Below are positions 5,748-6,028 of a stretch of DNA of 6,028 bases, piece by piece. Made by a program: the position numbers and the translations under genes. Below the pieces are notes generated by a model. It was not told the DNA's origin and made no database searches. It worked only from the letters and a program-made list of their open reading frames with translations. The DNA is from JBBRCX01 sp038204465 (lineage in GTDB: Bacteria > Planctomycetota > Phycisphaerae > Tepidisphaerales > Tepidisphaeraceae), in assembly GCA_038204465.1 (NCBI GenBank), contig JBBRCX010000176.1, positions 1-6,028 of the forward strand, read 5' to 3'. Every line of letters starts with the position of its first letter. Positions within the stretch are counted from its first letter, which is position 1.

Positions 5748-6028
5748 TTAGTCTACCGTAGCCAGGCATCGGTCGATCCGCCGCAGGGTACGCGCCTTTC
5801 CCAGCATCTCGAGGCTTTCGAAGATCGGCGGGCTGACGGTTGTGCCGCTGATGGCCACGCGGATCGGCTGGGCGATCTTGCCCAGGGCGAGACCGACGCG
5901 CTCGCAATGCCTGGAAACATTTGCCTCCAACTCTGTCGCGACCCAGTTGTCGATTACTTCCAGCACCGGACGAATTTCGCGCAGGGCGGAGGCGCCCTGG
6001 CCTTCCTGCTTGCGCAGGACCTTCTCCA
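5748..6028 (-). CDS. gltX: Glutamyl-tRNA synthetase (GluRS), C-terminal fragment cut by the right edge
   Basis: On the minus strand, 92 codons run from the window edge to TAA (5750-5748). The gene's start and catalytic domain lie beyond base 6028. The visible part is the C-terminal anticodon-binding helical domain of a bacterial GluRS. The family marks are LGKIAQPIRVAISGTTVSPP followed by IFESLEMLGKARTLRRID; bacterial GltX commonly ends with a segment like LGKxAQPxRVALTGxxxSPGIFE-LGKERTLARI. The upstream LREIRPVLEVIDNW also fits. GluRS charges tRNA-Glu, feeding protein synthesis and tetrapyrrole formation where the C5 route is used. Whether it is strict for tRNA-Glu or also charges tRNA-Gln cannot be told from this fragment. 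It converges on glnS with 49 bases between the stops. A GTG at 5966 gives a shorter ORF but is internal. Confidence 0.9.
   Translation of the reverse strand, partial: EKVLRKQEGQGASALREIRPVLEVIDNWVATELEANVSRHCERVGLALGKIAQPIRVAISGTTVSPPIFESLEMLGKARTLRRIDRCLATVD

Overview
This window is a translation-gene cluster from a GC-rich bacterium. On the plus strand, in order, it holds the C-terminal end of a REP-associated (Y1-type) transposase, about 300 bases of non-coding DNA with a candidate promoter, then alaS (alanyl-tRNA synthetase), smpB (tmRNA-binding protein) and glnS (glutaminyl-tRNA synthetase). On the minus strand, converging on glnS, is the C-terminal end of gltX (glutamyl-tRNA synthetase), cut by the right edge of the window.

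The host cannot be fixed from this sequence alone. Three things together suggest Planctomycetota, possibly the Phycisphaerae: high GC, a GlnRS beside a bacterial GluRS, and a long AlaRS with eukaryote-like wording in several motifs. The style of the transposase C-terminus and a near-absence of Shine-Dalgarno sequences before alaS and smpB also fit. This is an inference from remembered family sequences, not from a tree.

Layout. Bases 2-181: transposase tail, read without a start codon because the gene begins left of the window. Bases 182-481: non-coding, with a REP-like motif just after the transposase, several small palindromes, four TCACGC hexamers at near-helical spacing, and a sigma70-like promoter about 28 bases before the alaS ATG. 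Bases 482-3340: alaS. Bases 3341-3429: an 89-base gap with small hairpins. Bases 3430-3900: smpB. Bases 3932-5698: glnS, 31 bases after smpB and with its own GAGG ribosome binding site. Bases 5699-5747: a 49-base convergent gap with a hairpin. Bases 5748-6028: gltX 3' end.

How the genes fit together. AlaRS charges tRNA-Ala and also tmRNA. SmpB binds tmRNA and brings it to stalled ribosomes, so alaS and smpB side by side join two parts of trans-translation. GlnRS and GluRS together mean that Gln-tRNA(Gln) is probably made directly. alaS, smpB and glnS look like one transcription unit. I see mostly housekeeping content. The least expected signals are the hidden transposase tail with an 8-base duplication that shifts its reading frame, and the phased hexamers before alaS.
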